From NCBI GenBank assembly GCA_037102815.1, contig BTPP01000007.1:2666001-2730000 (forward strand): a stretch of DNA of 64,000 bases, read 5' to 3'. The notes under the pieces were generated by a model. It searched no databases, had not been told where the DNA came from, and saw only the letters and a program-made list of their open reading frames with translations. The translations under genes and the position numbers were made by a program. Below, piece by piece: positions 34,481-45,601 of this stretch. The first letter of the stretch is position 1; every line of letters starts with the position of its first letter. The DNA comes from Neurospora intermedia (Eukaryota > Ascomycota > Sordariomycetes > Sordariales > Sordariaceae).

Positions 34481-34513
34481 TTCGTTCGTTCGTTCGTTCG
34501 TTCGTTCGTTCGA
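34481..34513. repeat. (TTCG)n microsatellite
   Basis: About eight perfect copies of TTCG directly after the GGGTA/GGGCA repeat. The mirror-image CGAGCGAA follows, so the edge can form a small hairpin. Confidence 0.9.
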
Positions 34514-36648
34514 GCGAACAAAGTTTCAAATATCTCAACTTATACAAAACCGCCATCTGTTTTGGGAGCGGGTTGCAGAAGTGTAGGCCTGGTACTTTCA
34601 TTAGAGCTCTGCTACCTCTCCTTTTCTCCCCCCTCATCTAATTTATCTACGCGGTATTTATCCATCGACTGGCTCGATCTTCCCGTTCTTTCTTGTGGAC
34701 TACTACATGTGCAGGTAGCTAGCCGGGGAAGACAAAAGACTGAGGGATGGGGCGAGGAAAAGGAGGGGAAGCACGAACTCCCAAGCGCGCAGGTAAGCCC
34801 GAACCGCCAAGGTACACCAATAGCTAGCTAGGTAGGTGAATCAAGTTCATGGGAAAGTTGAATGGACAGAAGTTGTGTTAGGTTGTATGTCTCCCTATAG
34901 ATAGATAGAAAGAAAAGGGGGACAAGATGAGGGGAAATGTCAACGACAGATTCGGGTAGTGGTGACAAAAGATGGACGGATAGATGGAGGGACGACTAAC
35001 TAGTCGACAAAGGGGAACAACACGCACCCATGAGGCGGGTTCTCTAGAATAGCACGTTGACAGGTGAGTTGACCAGAGAAAAAAACAAAGAAGACACCCA
35101 AAATCTTTCCATCCTGGAAGTGAACTTGAAACCACAGCCAAGTATCAAATCTCGTCCCTCATTGCCATCATATCCCACCCTATAGGAAAGCAGAACACCA
35201 AAGCCGCTCCGAGTCCAGCAAAGTTTCCAGGAGCACCCTAGCCAGAACTCTCCGAACTCCGGAGAGACCGGCCCCGGAGCCGGTCCATGGCAACTTGCAG
35301 GACATATGGAATACCGGTAAAGCCAGGGGGCAGCGACGGACAGCCAAAGGATAGTCAAGGAGGGGGGAAAAGACCAAACCGCCCACGGCTACCTGCTTTT
35401 CAGGTACATATCGGTGAGTCTGACTGTTTCCGCCAGTCATGACTTGGGTGTGGAGGAGGGAGTTGAGGAATCAGGGGAAAATAGGGTCTACCTTGGCGTT
35501 TTCGGCTGCGTTATGCCCACGAGGAGCACGTAAGTTGTACAACATCAACTGGCAGCTTCTCCCGAGCAAACATGTTGAGTGAAGAAGCATTAGACCAACT
35601 CGGGTTGCTGTCGATCACCTTCCAAATGATTAAAATAAAGTCCGGGATAAGGAGGTAAGTAATTGTCGAATCGGGCGTTGCCGTTGTGGGAGTGTAAAAC
35701 ATTCTGTGTAAAGTGGGCTTTGCTTTTGTCCTTCTTTCTACATGCAGGACTCATGACGGGTTCCAGAAGCAATGCATCTCTTCAATTCCCACACTTATAC
35801 CTCTTCTTTTTTTGAGTTACCGGTATGTCTCTCACACGTTGGTCTTATGGTAGGAGACCTGCAGCCCTGTAAGCAAGCCTTTCCAAGGCACAGCCGTCGG
35901 CTGCTCTGAAACATGTTTTCTTTTCTTTCTCCCGGTTCCCATGAACCCTCTTCTCTATCCCTAACTGGTGAACTGTCCGAGCTGACAAAGAATCTGAACT
36001 GGCCGGCTGGGACAGGCTGTCGGTAACTGGACCCAGCCATGAAATGGCGTCCTTAACACGTTGCCCTCATCCCACCCACCTCCTTCTCGAATCTTCTTCC
36101 TTCAGCCCTCTTTCATTCGGTTCGGGCCCGAGTGCGGTTTGGTGCCTGGTGCCTGGTTATTGGACGAGGTGGAACTGCAATTGTATGCACAGCGATAATC
36201 GAACCCGGGGGTCACGGCAGCAGCCGCTTTTGTTGAGGTGTAGTAAGCAAGCAGGGTACGGATTGCGGGACCAGGGTCAAACAGAAAGGATAAAGTGGCT
36301 TGCGACAGATTGATTGATGAGGCTCGTGAGGGATGAATAAATGTCTGTCTTGCCCGCCTTTCAGTATCATTAGTGGACACGGCCAGAACTTGAGGCTGCA
36401 GGTTGGCGGTTCGGCAAAGGTGAAACGCTGTCTTATTTTGCAGCACGACGCATGGCATCTAACTGGCAGGGTGATGAGCAACGGAGGAGACGGGAGGAGT
36501 AGCCGGCTGAGTGGCGTTCAACAGGGACTGGGACTGGAACTGAAGGGCTGGAAAGGGGTATCATTAATGTTTGATGAGGCCCAGCTGCCTCGCTGATCCT
36601 GGATATCTCCGTGTTTAGGTCGGAAAAAAAAGAAGGGGCGATGTGCTC

Positions 36649-37306
36649 TCAGTTGGTCTGTGGAGGGAAGCTGGCAGGCGCGGATCTTCCTGAGGACTGG
36701 ATTTTGACCCATGTGAGGTTGGTGAGGAAGGCCCAGTTGCCATCCCACCGATCCAACATCTCGGTGGTCTTTTCATTGGTAAGGTCGGGAAGGTCTGTAA
36801 ATTGGTCAGCGACAAGCTGTCCCACGAAGAGAAACAAGGGGGGAAGGACTGACAGAAACCATCACGCTCTTCCTTGTGAAGCGCCTCCATCTTCATCCTC
36901 AAAAGATCCTCCTTGGCGCTGGGCGGCCTGCCCTGACGACGAGCCTTTTTGATTTCGTGATATTCCTCATCATGCTGATGGCAGAATCTGGGTGGACGGT
37001 TAGCGATGGTCCCACCAATATTGGCACAGTCGCAGTCCACACTCACTCGGCAATCTTCTTTTGGATGGCGGAGAGCTCGAGCGGCTTGTTCTCATTTTCA
37101 CGGGTAGCCTCTTGGAAGAAGGCGATACGGGTGATCAAAGGCTGGTCCCTCTTGCGCCTGGCCTCGGACATCTTCTCGAGACGATCATCGCGAACCTGGG
37201 CCTTGTGAAGACGACGGGAATCACGACTCTTGGCGTGGAGGGCTTCAATGGCACCGCCCCTCTTCTTGGCAATGGCCTTGCGTGCTTTTTCGAGAGTCTT
37301 GGGCAT
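36649..37306 (-). CDS. TMA16: Translation machinery-associated protein 16
   Basis: Exons on the minus strand 37306-37047, 36987-36854 and 36794-36649 (two 59-nt introns, the second with a GTCAGT donor) give 179 residues. It opens MPKTLEKARKAIAKKRG with the family's ALHAKSRDSRRLHKAQVRDDRL, RIAFFQEA and LSAIQKKIAEF segments. The middle exon codes HDEEYHEIKKARRQGRPPSAKEDLL and the last exon YLPDLTNEKTTEMLDRWDGNWAFL..LTWVKI, all Tma16 landmarks. The yeast protein binds nascent 60S subunits in the nucleus during late assembly. Exon joins restore every conserved motif, so the model is firm. Confidence 0.94.
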
Positions 37307-38978
37307 GATGAAGAGTAGGTATAGATCAGTAATTTTGGGAGATGAATGATGGTTGTATTTGTTGTGTTGGTTGGTGAAGACCAAGGTACGTATTTCAACA
37401 GGTGAATTGCACGTACGGGACTTGCCCTTTGGCGGTTGGGATGGAATTTTTCGATAAGCGGCCAGCGAACTGGGGACAGTGGGGTACTAAGACCTAGCCT
37501 ACCGATAAGGTTTACTTGTACAGGTACCTAACGTTAGACGCTGTCAATTGTTTAAGTGGTTGCAGCTCGGATGCCGGGGTTTGATTGGAGAATAGCACTG
37601 CGTTCCATGTCTTGGCGACGAGCTCTGTGGTCGAGCTGTTAGTTCAACTAGGACCTCCAGTACCTAGAGGTACCTAGGTAAGGAGCTGCCATTATAGTAT
37701 AACGAACCTACTTGGAAGTAGTGTACATACACGCGTAGTAGGAACCGTCTCTTTGATCTGGAAAGTGAGGTGTTTTACACGTGTGAAATTCCCGGTTGAG
37801 ATGCAAGTCTCGTCAACTTGAAGGATTGCTGCCATTCACACAGTAAAACCCCCGATTCTTGGAGTGATCAGAAGCACATGGGATACCATCAAGACATTAC
37901 TAAAGAGTGAGCCTCCCCACCTCGTTGTTTTGTGCACAAACAGCAGAGCCATTGCTTGGATGCCCCTGAATGCCCCGCATGGATCGGATGGATCAGCGAT
38001 TGACAGGCATGTCGCCTGGCCACAGTCTGGTCGCGGGGGCAACGACGCGGTACGCGCTTCCATATTTTCTGGAAACCTGCCACCCCAGGCGATTTTACGT
38101 CGTTTTACGGGGGCGGGAAGGCGTGGATCGGCTCCATTCTCCCGGGCATTCTTTGCACTGGCAACTGGAACCTTTTTTCAGGTAGGGTCTGGTGGACTGC
38201 GGCAAAAGTGCCTGCCCGGCCATTCCACCACCAATTTTTCCAAGTGCCTGCCCTTCACCGGCCCTAGAGGTAGAGGTCCGGCGGGTATCGCCTATCGAGA
38301 CGGGACCGCAGCAGCCCTTGTCAGTTGTCAGGCAGGCAGGTCGTCCCCCGCCCGAGATTTCCAGTGGCTTGAGTTCACACTTGCGGGCAAGGGAACTTCA
38401 CCTTTCCTCTTCCGTGGTGTGCAGCAACCCCCTCGAGCTCACCTTCCTCCCTCGCCTCAAACTACCTAATCCAGGTCGTTACATTTCCGTCCTCCAAACT
38501 CGTCAATCCTCCAGTGGCTTGGTGAGAATTGCAGCTGAGGTCTTTGAACCATTCAGTCATACCTAGCCTGAGGTATCGGGACGACGCCAGGGCATCGCTC
38601 GCTCAAGTGCTCCTGGGCTGTTCATTACCTACTCTCACTCCACAACAAAACAAAACAAAACAAAAACATCGACAAAACAGTGGGTTGGCACATCGTTTGC
38701 AACCACCCGCATCAACGTACAGCATACTACCTACCACAGTACGGATTTATACACGCATCCTCGACTGCAGGAACCACGCCAATTCATACATACATAGCCT
38801 CCGCATCAGCACCCATTTTATTCGGCACCCGATATCTCACCGCAGTTGCCACCACTCGACAGGGAACACAAGTTCCATGGCCTCGTCAGTCGCGTGAGCC
38901 TTTGTTCAACTTGTCGGTTGCTGCAATCTACCGCGCTTGTCAGGCGCCTGTGGCGCGTTTTCCGTCACTGGAGCAAAG
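37307..38978. other. Divergent promoter region, TMA16 / EXO1
   Basis: No gene is supported; a 201-codon frame at 37864-38469 has no domain and atypical composition. The block at 37661-37681 repeats TACCTAGAGGTACCTAGGTA. A CAAAA repeat lies at about 38643-38666, within the CT/AC-rich leader of EXO1. Confidence 0.55.
38877..38897 (+). promoter_or_regulatory. Upstream open reading frame of EXO1
   Basis: An ATG in strong context (TTCCATGG) opens a six-codon frame (MASSVA then TGA) 82 nt before the EXO1 start. If it lies in the transcript it would be expected to lower EXO1 translation. Confidence 0.4.
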
Positions 38979-41326
38979 ATGGGCATCAACGGTCTTCTCC
39001 CCCTGCTAAAATCCATTCACCGCCCTGCCGAACTCAGGAAGTACGCGGGCGAAACTCTGGGCATCGACGGCTATGGATGGCTTCATCGAGGTGCTATCGC
39101 TTGCGCCATTGACTTGGCTCAAGGCAAGCCAACCCGCAAGTAGGTTTCAACCGAGGCTACCATGGACTGTCTGACCCCAAGGCTAATTGTAACACCTTGA
39201 AAAACAAAAGATATGTTGACTATGCGATGCACCGCGTCAAAATGTTCAAGCATTTCGGGGTGACGCCCTATGTTGTCTTTGACGGCGACTACCTTCCAAG
39301 CAAGGCCAAGACGGAACTGGATCGCGAGAGCAGACGAGAGGCGAGCAGGAAGACGGGCCTAGAACTCCTCAAGGCTGGCAAACCATCACAAGCCCACATC
39401 GAACTCCAAAAGGCCATCGACATCACACCAGAAATGGCCCGCCATCTGATCGACGAGCTGAAAAAGGCCAACGTTCCATATGTCGTCGCGCCGTACGAAG
39501 CAGATGCACAGTTGATCTACCTCGAGCGTCGGGGCATCATCAGCGGTATTGTCTCGGAGGATTCTGATTTGTTGGTTTTTGGAGCCAAGCGCCTCTTGAC
39601 CAAGATGGATCAGTACGGACAATGTATCGAAATCAACCGCAGCCAGTTTTGTGCCGTCCGTGAGATCTCCTTGACGGGATGGTCGGATGCCGAGTTCCGC
39701 CAGATGGCCATCTTCAGCGGCTGCGACTACCTCGACAGCCTTCCCAGCATGGGTCTCAGGACAGCATACCGCATGATTCGAAAGCTCAAGACGCCTGAGC
39801 GCATTGTCAAGAAGCTTCAGTTCGACGGCAAAATCCGAGTCCCCGCCGACTATCTCGCACGGTTCAAGCAGGCTGAACTGACTTTCATCTACCAACGCGT
39901 GTTTTGCCCAGAGAAGCAAGCGGTGGTGTGCTTGACAGAACCCGACGAGTCGATTAACGTTGACGATATGCCGTACATTGGCGCACCCATAGATGCCAAG
40001 CTGGCTCGCGCCATCGCTGTTGGCGATGTCAACCCGATCACCAAGGAGCCAATCATTGTCACAGCAACCTCTCCCAGCAAGAGAAGGATCAGCCAGGTCT
40101 TCACTTCCGCTTTCGGCCAAGGCAAGAAAATGGGAAAGCCTATCGACCAATATTTCAAGGACCGCCGGATTCCTCTGGGAGAGATGGACCCCAATTGTTT
40201 TAACGTTGAGCCTGATAATGGTGAACAGGAGGCAACCGCCGAACCTCGCCCTATCGTGTTTCCATTGCCGAGGCCTTACGTGGAGGATGTGGGAACATCA
40301 GCAGCTCCTGCTCGGCGCTACACGGCTCAAAACAGCCGACGCAAAAGCGAGCCCATCTCGAAGCTTCTGGCTTCATTTGATGACACATCGAGCATCACAT
40401 CGCGACGACAGACAACAGGACCAGCATTCGAGGTATTCACGGACACCGACCCTGCGATCTCCACAAGACCGCCAAAGAAAGCGCGACTGTGTGAAGACGC
40501 AGTGTCGGAAGATGCCATCACTGCTAACCCCGAAAAAAGTAAGTTCTTCCCTCAGACCAAGGCGAAGAAGGCGGCAGCCAGGAAGTCGGAGTCTTTCATC
40601 ATGTCGGATGACTCTATCGAGGAAGCTTTTCGGAGCGTTCCGGATGCTGTATGGAGTTCGTCAAAGGCTCGTCGTCGGAGCGGAAAGGTTCAGTTTGTCG
40701 AGGAGTCACCGTCCTCTGAACCAGTGTCTCAGGAGAAGGAACAGGAAGATTTGGAAGAGCCATCTCTTCCTGTGATGCCAAAGAGTACCACCATTGATGC
40801 CAGCAGCGATGCCGAGGACGAAGTGGAAGTTCCTGGCTCATCGTCGCAAGAGGCCATCACCAAGAAAAGTGTGAAATCTCAGACGCCGCTGGGCCCTCGG
40901 CTCCGGCAATTCTCGTATCAACCAGGTAAATCCGGTGCTCGCCTTGTCAATGGTCTGCCTACACCTTCCTCAACCCAAGAGAGATCTGCTGCGGTGCGTA
41001 GATCATCGTTGAATCCAAGCTCGCCCATGTTGACTCCGTTGCAACGCATGGGAGCCCGGGCACTGAAGCAAATTACACCCCGCGCCACGCCTCCTAGCAG
41101 CGCCCGCGCACGTAAATCAGGCAAGCCGAGCGAAACTCTCGGCTCCGTCCAGGTGGATCCCGCCGCCATTCCGTTGCCGTTGGCCGACTTTGCTGAAGTT
41201 AGAGCCCTGAACATGTCGCTTCAGGGGAGCGAGGATCAGATCATCCCTGAGAGTGATGGAGAAACCGAGTTGGGCACGACGGCCACTCGTCCGCGACTCA
41301 ACTTAGCGCAGTACCTGTATTCGTGA
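38979..41326 (+). CDS. EXO1: Exonuclease 1 (Rad2/XPG family)
   Basis: Exons 38979-39139 and 39211-41326 (71-nt intron) give 758 residues. The N-nuclease domain starts MGINGLLPLLKSIH with IDGYGWLHRGA (catalytic Asp near 30) and VVFDGDYLPSK (Asp near 78). The I-nuclease domain has VAPYEADAQLIYLER and VSEDSDLLVFG, giving the acidic metal ligands near 150, 152, 171 and 173, and SGCDYLDSLPSMG. The helix-two-turn-helix follows. The nuclease core ends near residue 350; the rest is disordered and Ser/Pro/Lys-rich. The enzyme is a 5'-3' exonuclease and flap endonuclease in mismatch repair and resection of double-strand breaks, acting in the nucleus. GIDGYGWLH distinguishes Exo1 from Fen1 and Rad2. Confidence 0.96.
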
Positions 41327-42204
41327 GCCCCGAACTTGTGCTCTCGGGAGTGTAGGAGAAGCCAGATATGTGGTGTGCATAGCACTCGGCGTACCGGTAA
41401 GGAAGAAACCCGCCTGGAAAATGGGTGGGCTTGAATTGCACTATGGTCTGTTGTAACTAGGAAACGAGGAAAGATACCTAGGGGTCAGGAGTTTTTTCAG
41501 GCAAGGAAAGCAGTCATGGAAAGAGCAGGTTGAAGTTGATGAGGAGAACTTCCATTACCCGTTATGCGATAACATTGCCCTAATGGGCCATTCATTGATG
41601 GCCTTTGTCAAGAAGGAAGCTATATCACTTTAGTAGGCAATAAATAAACAATGGTAACCATGATGAAGAAATGCTGTTGCACCTGTCAAGACTCTGTCAG
41701 AAGACATGTCACCATCAGATCCAAACATGAATTTTATAGGTATATAGGTAGACGGGAGCGTGCTAGGAATGGCAAGTATCTCTCTAACCGCGATAAGATC
41801 GACGAGAGGTGCCAGGGCGGTTCACCGCCTTTGGCAGAATGCCAGAACCCCAAGCGTGAAAGTGTGGGGCAAGGTGCTGGGGAGCTCCACACTGCTGGGA
41901 ACAATCCACTAAAATTTCACTGTAATCCACTGGCGAACAAAAATTCATCGAGACGGGAAACCAGTCGCTCGACCACAGCCGACCCGCCCTCCACTGTCTC
42001 AATTTTTCCATCTGGGTTTCGTTTCGATACCTCGACATACCACCTCGACCATTATTCCGCCCGCTCGTCATCACTCACAACCCCATTACAGCGAAATCCC
42101 GGGTTCGACTTTTTTGTCGCCTTAATCACCTAGGTCTCTCTCTATTTTAGCGACTGGCAATCAACCAGGTCGACTCGTACAAGCGAAAACCAGCGTGTGC
42201 AAAG
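41327..42204. other. Intergenic region, EXO1 to SURF6
   Basis: No gene is supported. The left part is the EXO1 3' flank; the right, CT-rich part is the SURF6 promoter and leader. Confidence 0.55.
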
Positions 42205-44027
42205 ATGGCGGATACCGATTTGCAGGTAAGCAGACCGGCGCTGGAATGCACACCACCGATACGGTGATACCCATGGGCTGGTAGTTGTGGCCAAACTGGG
42301 ATGGCTAGAGTTCCGACGCTGACCATGCCGTCTTGCGATTGCGAACAGGAGCGCCTGCGTTCTCACGCCCAGGCCTTTGACGGTCTACTGTCGCTGATCC
42401 CAGCCAAGATGTACTATGGCGAGGACAATAGTGTACGTTACCCCCCCGTTGACTTGGCTATTCATCATAAACTCAACCATTGATGTTGGTGTCAAAATGC
42501 CTTCGATCGCGTCGCTGATCCCAAGTAACCCCGCCAACAGGATCAGTGGAAGAAGAAGAAGCAAACCAAGGAGCAGGCAAAAGCTGCTAAGAGGGGGAAG
42601 CTCGACCCCGACAGTGAACTCAACCGCAATGCCAAGGAGGTCATGGAGGAGCGCGCCCGCAACAAGCGCAAGCTCCAGGAAATGGAGGAGAGCAGCACTG
42701 AAGACAGCGACGTCGACGTCGAAATCCCTGGTGTTGAGAAGGAGAAGCCCCTCGAAGGACTGAAGAAGCGGGTTGTCAAGGACGATGCCGAGACAGAAGA
42801 GTCTGCGCCCAAGAAGCAGAAGCTTTCCGAGGAGGAGGTGGAGGAAGAGGAGGAGGCTGTCCCCGCTGAGAAGCCCTTGAGCAAGAAGGAGCAAGAAAAG
42901 GAGGCCAAGCGTCTCGCAAAGCTGGCCAAGCAGGAGAAGAAGAAGGCGCAGCTCGAGGCGAAACTGGGCAAGAGTGGAAAGACGGAAAAGAAGGACGACA
43001 CCGCCGAAGAAGCCAAGCCTTCTACCGAAGCTAACGAGGACGACGAGAACGACGATATGGCTCCCATTGATGTGTCTGGTCTCGTAACAAAGGAGGATGA
43101 GGGCGAGTCCCAGGAATCCGCTCAATCTTCTGTTTTCGACAGCCGCGACAAGGTCGGTTCCGCCGAGCCCGCCAGCGCCAACACCTCGATCTCTTCCGCC
43201 GTTCCCCCATCGGATAAGCCCAAGTTCAAGCTTCCCGCCGATACCACAGTTCTTCGCGAGCGTCTTGCCGCCAAGATTGAGCAACTTCGTGCCGCTCGCA
43301 AGGTTGAGAAGGACGACGAGGGTAAGCCCATCCGCACTAGGCAGGAACTCATCGAGATGCGCCGCGAGAAGGAGGCCAAGCGTAAGGCCCACAAGCGCGA
43401 GCAGAGACAGAAGCAGAAGGAGGAGGAGGATCGGAAGCGGTCAGAGGCTATCGCCAGCTCGCGCAACTCTCCCCTAAGCATGCTCAGCCCCAAGGAAGAT
43501 GTTGAGACCAACTTTGCTTTCGGACGTCTCGCCTTCTCCGATGGTGTTCAGCTTTCTCGTGACGCCGCCTTTGTCAAGTCCGACGGAGCCAAGAAGAAGG
43601 GCCCCACGGACGCCAAGTCCAAGCTTGCCAAGCTTGAGGCCAGAAGAAGCGCCTCGAGGCTTTGCCTGAAGATAAGCGCAAGGAAGTCCTTGAAAAGGAG
43701 ACGTGGCTCGCTGCCCGCAAGCGTGCCGAGGGCGAGAAGGTTCACGACGACGAGCACCTGCTCAAGAAGGCTGTCAAGCGCAAGGAGAAGGCAAAGAGCA
43801 AGAGCGCCAATGAGTGGAGAGAGCGCAAGGAGGGCGTCGCCAAGGCCCAGTACGATAGGTCAAAGAAGCGCGAGGAGAACATCAAGAAGAAGCAGGACGA
43901 GAAGAAGGCTCGCAAGATGGGCATCAAGGTCAAGAGCGGCAAGGGCGGCAAGGGTGGAGGAAAAGGTGCTTCCAAGGGCAAGAGCAGGCCTGGATTCGAG
44001 GGCGGATTCGGTGGTAAGAAGAAATAA
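42205..44027 (+). pseudogene. SURF6/Rrp14-type ribosome biogenesis protein with apparent frameshift
   Basis: Exons 42205-42225, 42349-42432 and 42541 onward. Exons 1-3 read MADTDLQ, ERLRSHAQAFDGLLSLIPAKMYYGEDNS and DQWKKKKQTKEQAK, the SURF6/Rrp14 N-terminus, then a Lys/Glu-rich middle and TRQELIEMRREKEAKRKAHKREQR, NFAFGRLAF and KKKGPTDAKSKLAKLEA. At about 43642 the frame breaks: the conserved continuation (LPEDKRKEVLEKETW, RAEGEKVHDDEHLLKKA, ending GGFGGKKK, stop at 44027) sits in the next frame. One base seems missing after the codon ending at 43641. Uncorrected, the frame runs on to 44184 with unrelated Arg/Ser-rich sequence. Rrp14 acts in nucleolar 60S/40S assembly and is essential in yeast, so a sequencing error is the likelier cause. 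No splice signals explain the break. Confidence 0.85.
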
Positions 44028-45601
44028 GCGTCGGATAAGGTGTTCAGCAAGGGGTGTTTTGTCTTTTTGGAGAGAGATGTTGATACCACTGCTGCTGCAT
44101 AGCGGCAGATGCTCGGGAGGCTGGCATATCCTTTTCCCATTCTTCTGCCTTGTCGCTACGTACATATTTCTTGGGAGGGGGTAACAGGTGGTGTTTTTGG
44201 CGTTTGTTTTTTTTTCCTCATGGTTTTTCTTTTCTTTCTTCTTTGCACGGTCGGAATGGAAAAAGAGATTATATCACACGTACATATCACAACTGGACCA
44301 GATCACAACAAGCGGTTAACATGGCACGAGGCTGAGCAAGCCTTGTCTTTTGTTCTTTTATACTTAGCTAGCTTTTAGTAGTGGTGGCGAAGGGAGGAGG
44401 TAGGGGCTGGAAGTCCCCCTTCTTCTTCTTCAGCGAGGCAGCATCTTCAGGGAGTTAAAAAGTGATTATCAGCTCACCGAGTCTTTTTCTCTTTTTTTTG
44501 TCCGGTGACTGGAATTGGTGATGTGAGACGCATAGCTTCCCTTTCTTGCTTGACAAAACCACCATCTTTCAAGAACCATCATCTGATACCGAGGCGCTCC
44601 CCGGTGTAGGCGTTATATTTCAACTGTGAAATGAGGTGCTGTTAGTACTGGGTGGTCGGTTCCTACTGCATCCGCAATCAACGCACCAACACGGCGCCTG
44701 GAAGCCGAGGACATGATTAGGTATGCTACGCGATTTTATCATGATCGGAGCAACCCGTGTTCCGTTCCACAAGGGAAGCTTGGAAGGGGTTAATGACTTC
44801 ATCCCTAGGTAGCATTGAACAAAGAAACAACAGCTGTATTCAAAACGTGGTCATTCGGAATATACAGGAAACACATAACCTAGGTAGCCATCTCCAACTG
44901 CATCCAAGTTTAAGGTTTGATAGAACCCCTTTGCGCCGCAGGTGAACTGGACCCTGAGATTGGCTCTTGACCCGATTAGACTCCATCCGCCGCGCGGACC
45001 AGGACGGGATCCCACATCTGGGCTTTCTTTGACCGCTGCACAAAACAGCGTCTGGCACTGTTGCGCGCTGCCTGTGCCAACCAACAGAGGGACCCATCGA
45101 GCACCAACCCGTTACCTACATACCCGACCGAGTCCACCACTGACCACTCAGCCTCAACCAAACCATCCCTCCCCCTCGTCGGTCCTGCTAGTGTAGAGGT
45201 AGCCAAGAGAACACCAACAGACTAGCGAAACGACAAACACTCGCATCATCAAGAGCCGCGCCGAAGAGCGGCTTCCCACCCCCCAGACGACGACAACAAC
45301 GAAGGACGGACCTCCACGTTCGGGACAATTGATCGACCAGGCTACTACCTCTACTAGTTGGCCTTACCCTTTCCTCTGAAACACAGGCTACACCCAGGCC
45401 TACCGAATCCCCAATCCGCAATCCTAATCCCCACGTGTTACCGCGAAACCGAAATTATTTCAATTCCCCCTGTCCGCGAAAACACGGGGAAATAATACCA
45501 GTGCACATACGCCCATACTCGGCCGACCACATTCGCTTCGTGCCGCCCAATCATCACATCAGAAACAGTCCTCGACAAAAAAGAAGAAGAAGAAGAAGAA
45601 G
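44028..45601. other. Intergenic region, SURF6 to VPS74
   Basis: No gene is supported. The last about 500 bases are C/A-rich and G-poor, typical of a fungal promoter and leader for VPS74. Confidence 0.55.
45581..45601 (+). repeat. (AAG)7 microsatellite abutting a start codon
   Basis: Seven AAG units run directly into the VPS74 ATG at 45602, so repeat length sets the last part of the 5' UTR. Confidence 0.9.

Larger units (their letters stand above)
32916..36648. other. Intergenic region of 3.7 kb rich in simple repeats
   Basis: No gene is supported on either strand. It contains a 21-base A run, GGGCA/GGGTA tandem repeats (34441-34468), a TTCG microsatellite and TAGGTAGG words. It serves as upstream sequence of the cysteine-motif gene and 3' flank of TMA16; about 3 kb is unexplained. 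Confidence 0.5.

Noticed and set aside
37864-38469. 201-codon plus-strand frame upstream of EXO1
   Set aside because: No domain, atypical composition, lies in the divergent promoter; chance open frame.
42102-42110. GGTTCGA tRNA B-box-like sites (also at 15166 and 18946)
   Set aside because: No A-box, acceptor stem or properly placed T-run terminator around any of them; not tRNA genes.
42385-43392. 335-codon minus-strand open frame, Leu-rich and membrane-like
   Set aside because: Antisense of the Lys/Glu-rich SURF6 exon; complement of AAG/GAG codons reads as Leu-rich sequence.
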